From contig CAFBRK010000319.1 of assembly GCA_903231505.1 (NCBI GenBank), positions 1 through 53,428 on the forward strand: a stretch of 53,428 nt of DNA, written 5' to 3'. This document shows positions 51,708 to 53,428 of the stretch, piece after piece (the stretch's first letter is position 1; every line of letters begins with the position of its first letter). The notes below the pieces were generated by a model that searched no databases, was not told the DNA's origin, and was given only the letters and a program-made list of their open reading frames with translations. The position numbers were made by a program, and so were the translations under genes. This DNA comes from Olavius algarvensis associated proteobacterium Delta 3. Its GTDB lineage: Bacteria; Desulfobacterota; Desulfobacteria; Desulfobacterales; CAFBRK01.

Positions 51708-52131
51708 TGAAGAAAAGGCGGTGATCCTTCTCGAAAGCCTGCTTAAAAATATTTACCGGTCTTTTGACTTCCGCGAAGAAGACGATGTCTACGACCGGTT
51801 GACGACCAGTGTCAGCGGAGATTTACTTTCCAAAGTCTATTTGCAGAATAGAAAATCCCTGGTCGTGACCCAGGCCGGCGGCGCCCGGGCAAGGGTCAGT
51901 GAGATCAACATCCTGGATGTTCAGGTGAGCCCCTCCGGTGGAAGTCCTATGGGGTTGGCGTTTCATGCCACATGGACCGCGCAAGGTACGGTGGGCCACT
52001 GGGGCCACATTCACACCCGGAAAAATCAATATGAGGCCAACATCTTGGTGGAGCCGGTGGACGGGGTATGGAAGATCACGGGACTGGAACTGCTGGACGA
52101 AAAACGGATTGATCCCTATGGGAAACGATAG
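51631..52131 (+). CDS. C-terminal part of the same frameshifted exported protein
   Basis: 166 codons open from a TTG; no ribosome site. Residues from SIARPPALAPEISEEKAVIL onward, with SLLKNIYRSFDFREEDDVYD, VTQAGGARARVSEINIL and GTVGHWGHIHTRKNQYEANI, form a compact soluble domain that I recall as the C-terminal part of long exported proteins. It overlaps the previous frame by 77 nt, exactly where that frame loses sense after the last membrane helix. Either a sequencing indel or a recent frameshift. Confidence 0.7.
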   Translation: MPEASFSYPFLQISIARPPALAPEISEEKAVILLESLLKNIYRSFDFREEDDVYDRLTTSVSGDLLSKVYLQNRKSLVVTQAGGARARVSEINILDVQVSPSGGSPMGLAFHATWTAQGTVGHWGHIHTRKNQYEANILVEPVDGVWKITGLELLDEKRIDPYGKR

Positions 52132-52148
52132 AAAGGTTCCCCCGATGT

Positions 52149-52541
52149 TCATAGTTGTTGATTAAACGGATTGACTACCACAATGTCGCGATAGGACTGC
52201 GTATCGCTCACGTCTTCCGTAAGTATCACTGTACAATTGGTCCTTTCTGCAGCGGATATGATGAGCGCGTCCCGGTAGCTGATCCGATATTTCGCGTGGG
52301 TATCGATCGCTCGCCCCACCATGGATAAATCCATTTCCTGAACTTGAAGAATACTGAGCACGGTTATAATTTGCCGAACTTCTCCTGCCGACATCGGATT
52401 CTGGATTTGTTTGGTTACAACATTGAAAAACTCACTGAGAACTTGAACCGGTAGTACGGCGTTCTCCTGCTGGATCCCTTCGGTTATGAGCTGCTGAGCA
52501 ATTTTCTGCTTCTGGGGCTCATGGTCATCGTATGCATACAC
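52149..52541 (-). pseudogene. PIN-domain toxin lacking its N-terminal catalytic strand
   Basis: 130 codons from a GTG. The body reads VYAYDDHEPQKQKIAQQLI, LSEFFNVVTKQI, YRDALIISAAERTNCTVILT and EDVSD, the second, third and fourth acidic positions of a VapC-type PIN RNase. The expected N-terminal M-x-FLDTN-V-L strand with the first catalytic Asp is absent: upstream codons read NWFSPP. No antitoxin gene is adjacent. Probably an inactivated toxin remnant. Confidence 0.72.
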
Positions 52542-52659
52542 CGGAGGGGAAAACCAATTCTATGGTTAGCTTCGATCAGAGGAATGGGTAGCACGTAATT
52601 GACATATCCTGAATTCGTGCTGAAGATTGGTTTTAGTGAATCTCTGGTACGAAAAAGCC

Positions 52660-53253
52660 ATGACTTCTAATAGCCAGGATCCGGATAAAAACAGGTCGGA
52701 ACCGGACGGATTTGACCCATTCACCCACCGATTGTCCCGGGATGTTCGAAATACACTGTCGACTGCTTTGTCGCAATCACTTGCTTCCGAAACCTCAGAG
52801 ATCTTCGAGACGGCCGCTGCGGAGTGGCTGGATCGATTGTCTCACGATGCCTGTCGGCGCTATGTCGAAGAACGCCTCCGGCGTTACCGGCAGGCGTTCA
52901 AAGCCGTGTGCCGCTTGCCTTCGGATCGGCTGCTGCCGCAGATTGCAATTCTCTGGAATCTGGAACTTTACTTCGAGGTCCACGAGGTTGCCGAGGAGGC
53001 CTTCCACGCGGCGTCCGGGAGCGATCGTGAATTTCTCCAGGGGTTGATCCTCGCTGCCGGCGTGTTTGTCCAGCAAGACGCCGGGCGGCATGGGGCGGCC
53101 GGATCCGTTTCGAAGCGGGCCTATGAAATATTGAAACAGCATGGATCGAGGCTGTCATTTATGAAAAATCCGAAAGTCTTTCTCGACGGGTTGTTGCAGG
53201 ATCCACCGCAACCGGTCCAAATTATCGTAGAGGGGTCAAACCTTGATGATTGA
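52660..53253 (+). CDS. DUF309 family protein
   Basis: 197 aa from ATG 52660. The C-terminal half has the DUF309 hallmark LELYFEVHEVAEEAFHAASGSDREFLQGLILAAGVFVQQD with paired His/Glu residues, a helical fold thought to bind a metal or small ligand. The N-terminal 90 residues are helical and unassigned. Biochemical role unknown. The remaining 175 nt of the window show no further gene. Confidence 0.83.
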   Translation: MTSNSQDPDKNRSEPDGFDPFTHRLSRDVRNTLSTALSQSLASETSEIFETAAAEWLDRLSHDACRRYVEERLRRYRQAFKAVCRLPSDRLLPQIAILWNLELYFEVHEVAEEAFHAASGSDREFLQGLILAAGVFVQQDAGRHGAAGSVSKRAYEILKQHGSRLSFMKNPKVFLDGLLQDPPQPVQIIVEGSNLDD

Positions 53254-53428
53254 TTTATCCGACTGTGCATTGAGGCATTTAAAAAGGATATCACATGTCG
53301 TGATGTTGATTCGCGAAGCAGAAATATAAGTCAATAATCAACGGGCTGTTGCCCAAATAGCCATTGAATCGCATGGTTTTAGTTGCTAGGTGTTCATAAA
53401 CCACTCGAGCACTGAGGTAACCGATTAT

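Overview
The window looks like a chromosomal segment of a strictly anaerobic, Gram-negative member of the Desulfobacterota, most likely Desulfobacterales or a Desulfosarcina-like lineage. This is an inference from gene content: an anaerobic class III ribonucleotide reductase with its radical-SAM activase, an ArsS-type radical SAM protein, a PHA-type regulator, outer-membrane lipoprotein trafficking, zraPSR, and a probable selenoprotein. It also fits the very repeat-rich intergenic DNA. Most genes are core or housekeeping genes; there is no phage, transposase or CRISPR array.

Layout. 1-5.8 kb: tex, nrdG-type activase and nrdD on the minus strand, with a candidate NrdR double operator upstream of nrdD. 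5.8-9.6 kb: a ChaN-like lipoprotein, a small membrane protein, an exported thioredoxin-fold protein paired with ccdA, and proC. 9.9-14.2 kb: yggT, a DivIVA-domain protein, pilT, pilU and a zinc-ribbon/pseudo-receiver protein on the plus strand. 14.2-22.3 kb: repeat arrays, a 48-codon gene, arsS, then coaX, folP, ftsH, tilS and a DUF3568 lipoprotein on the minus strand. 22.5-25.6 kb: a large-type SRP RNA followed by grpE-dnaK. 25.7-28.4 kb: small regulators, a PhaR-like protein and a decayed GMC oxidoreductase. 28.7-35.1 kb: an amino-acid permease, two tandem exported-looking methyltransferases, a double-domain CDP-alcohol phosphotransferase and a Cache protein. 35.1-39.9 kb: a zraP / zraS-zraR system with divergent sigma-54 promoters, bracketed by two same-orientation composite repeats. 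40-40.5 kb: a thioredoxin gene with an in-frame TGA at the first active-site cysteine position. 40.8-48.5 kb: an unknown gene, lolA, nadA, yebC, rlmE, radA, a lytic transglycosylase and a PLDc_N protein. 48.7-53.4 kb: tRNA-Glu(CTC), a truncated tRNA-Glu(TTC), a GluR0-like ligand-gated channel, a frameshifted exported protein, a truncated PIN toxin and a DUF309 protein.

Main discoveries. The strongest is a probable selenocysteine thioredoxin (39978-40544): two N-terminal zinc ribbons, a UPAC active site, and a hairpin after the TGA whose GGTC loop sits 19-22 nt downstream, which as I recall it is the same spacing as in E. coli fdhF. Next is the unusual density of intergenic short-period (6-9 nt) repeat arrays. 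They come in several unrelated sequence families, but several share one architecture: a degenerate array facing a counter-arm, able to fold into long hairpins. Other points are a complete large-type SRP RNA in a Gram-negative, a ZraP reading frame broken just before its Gly/Arg tail, a sigma-54 promoter placed so that zraS mRNA would be essentially leaderless, and a tandem pair of SAM methyltransferases with signal peptides.

All functions come from reading the sequence and remembered family motifs; no database search was possible.
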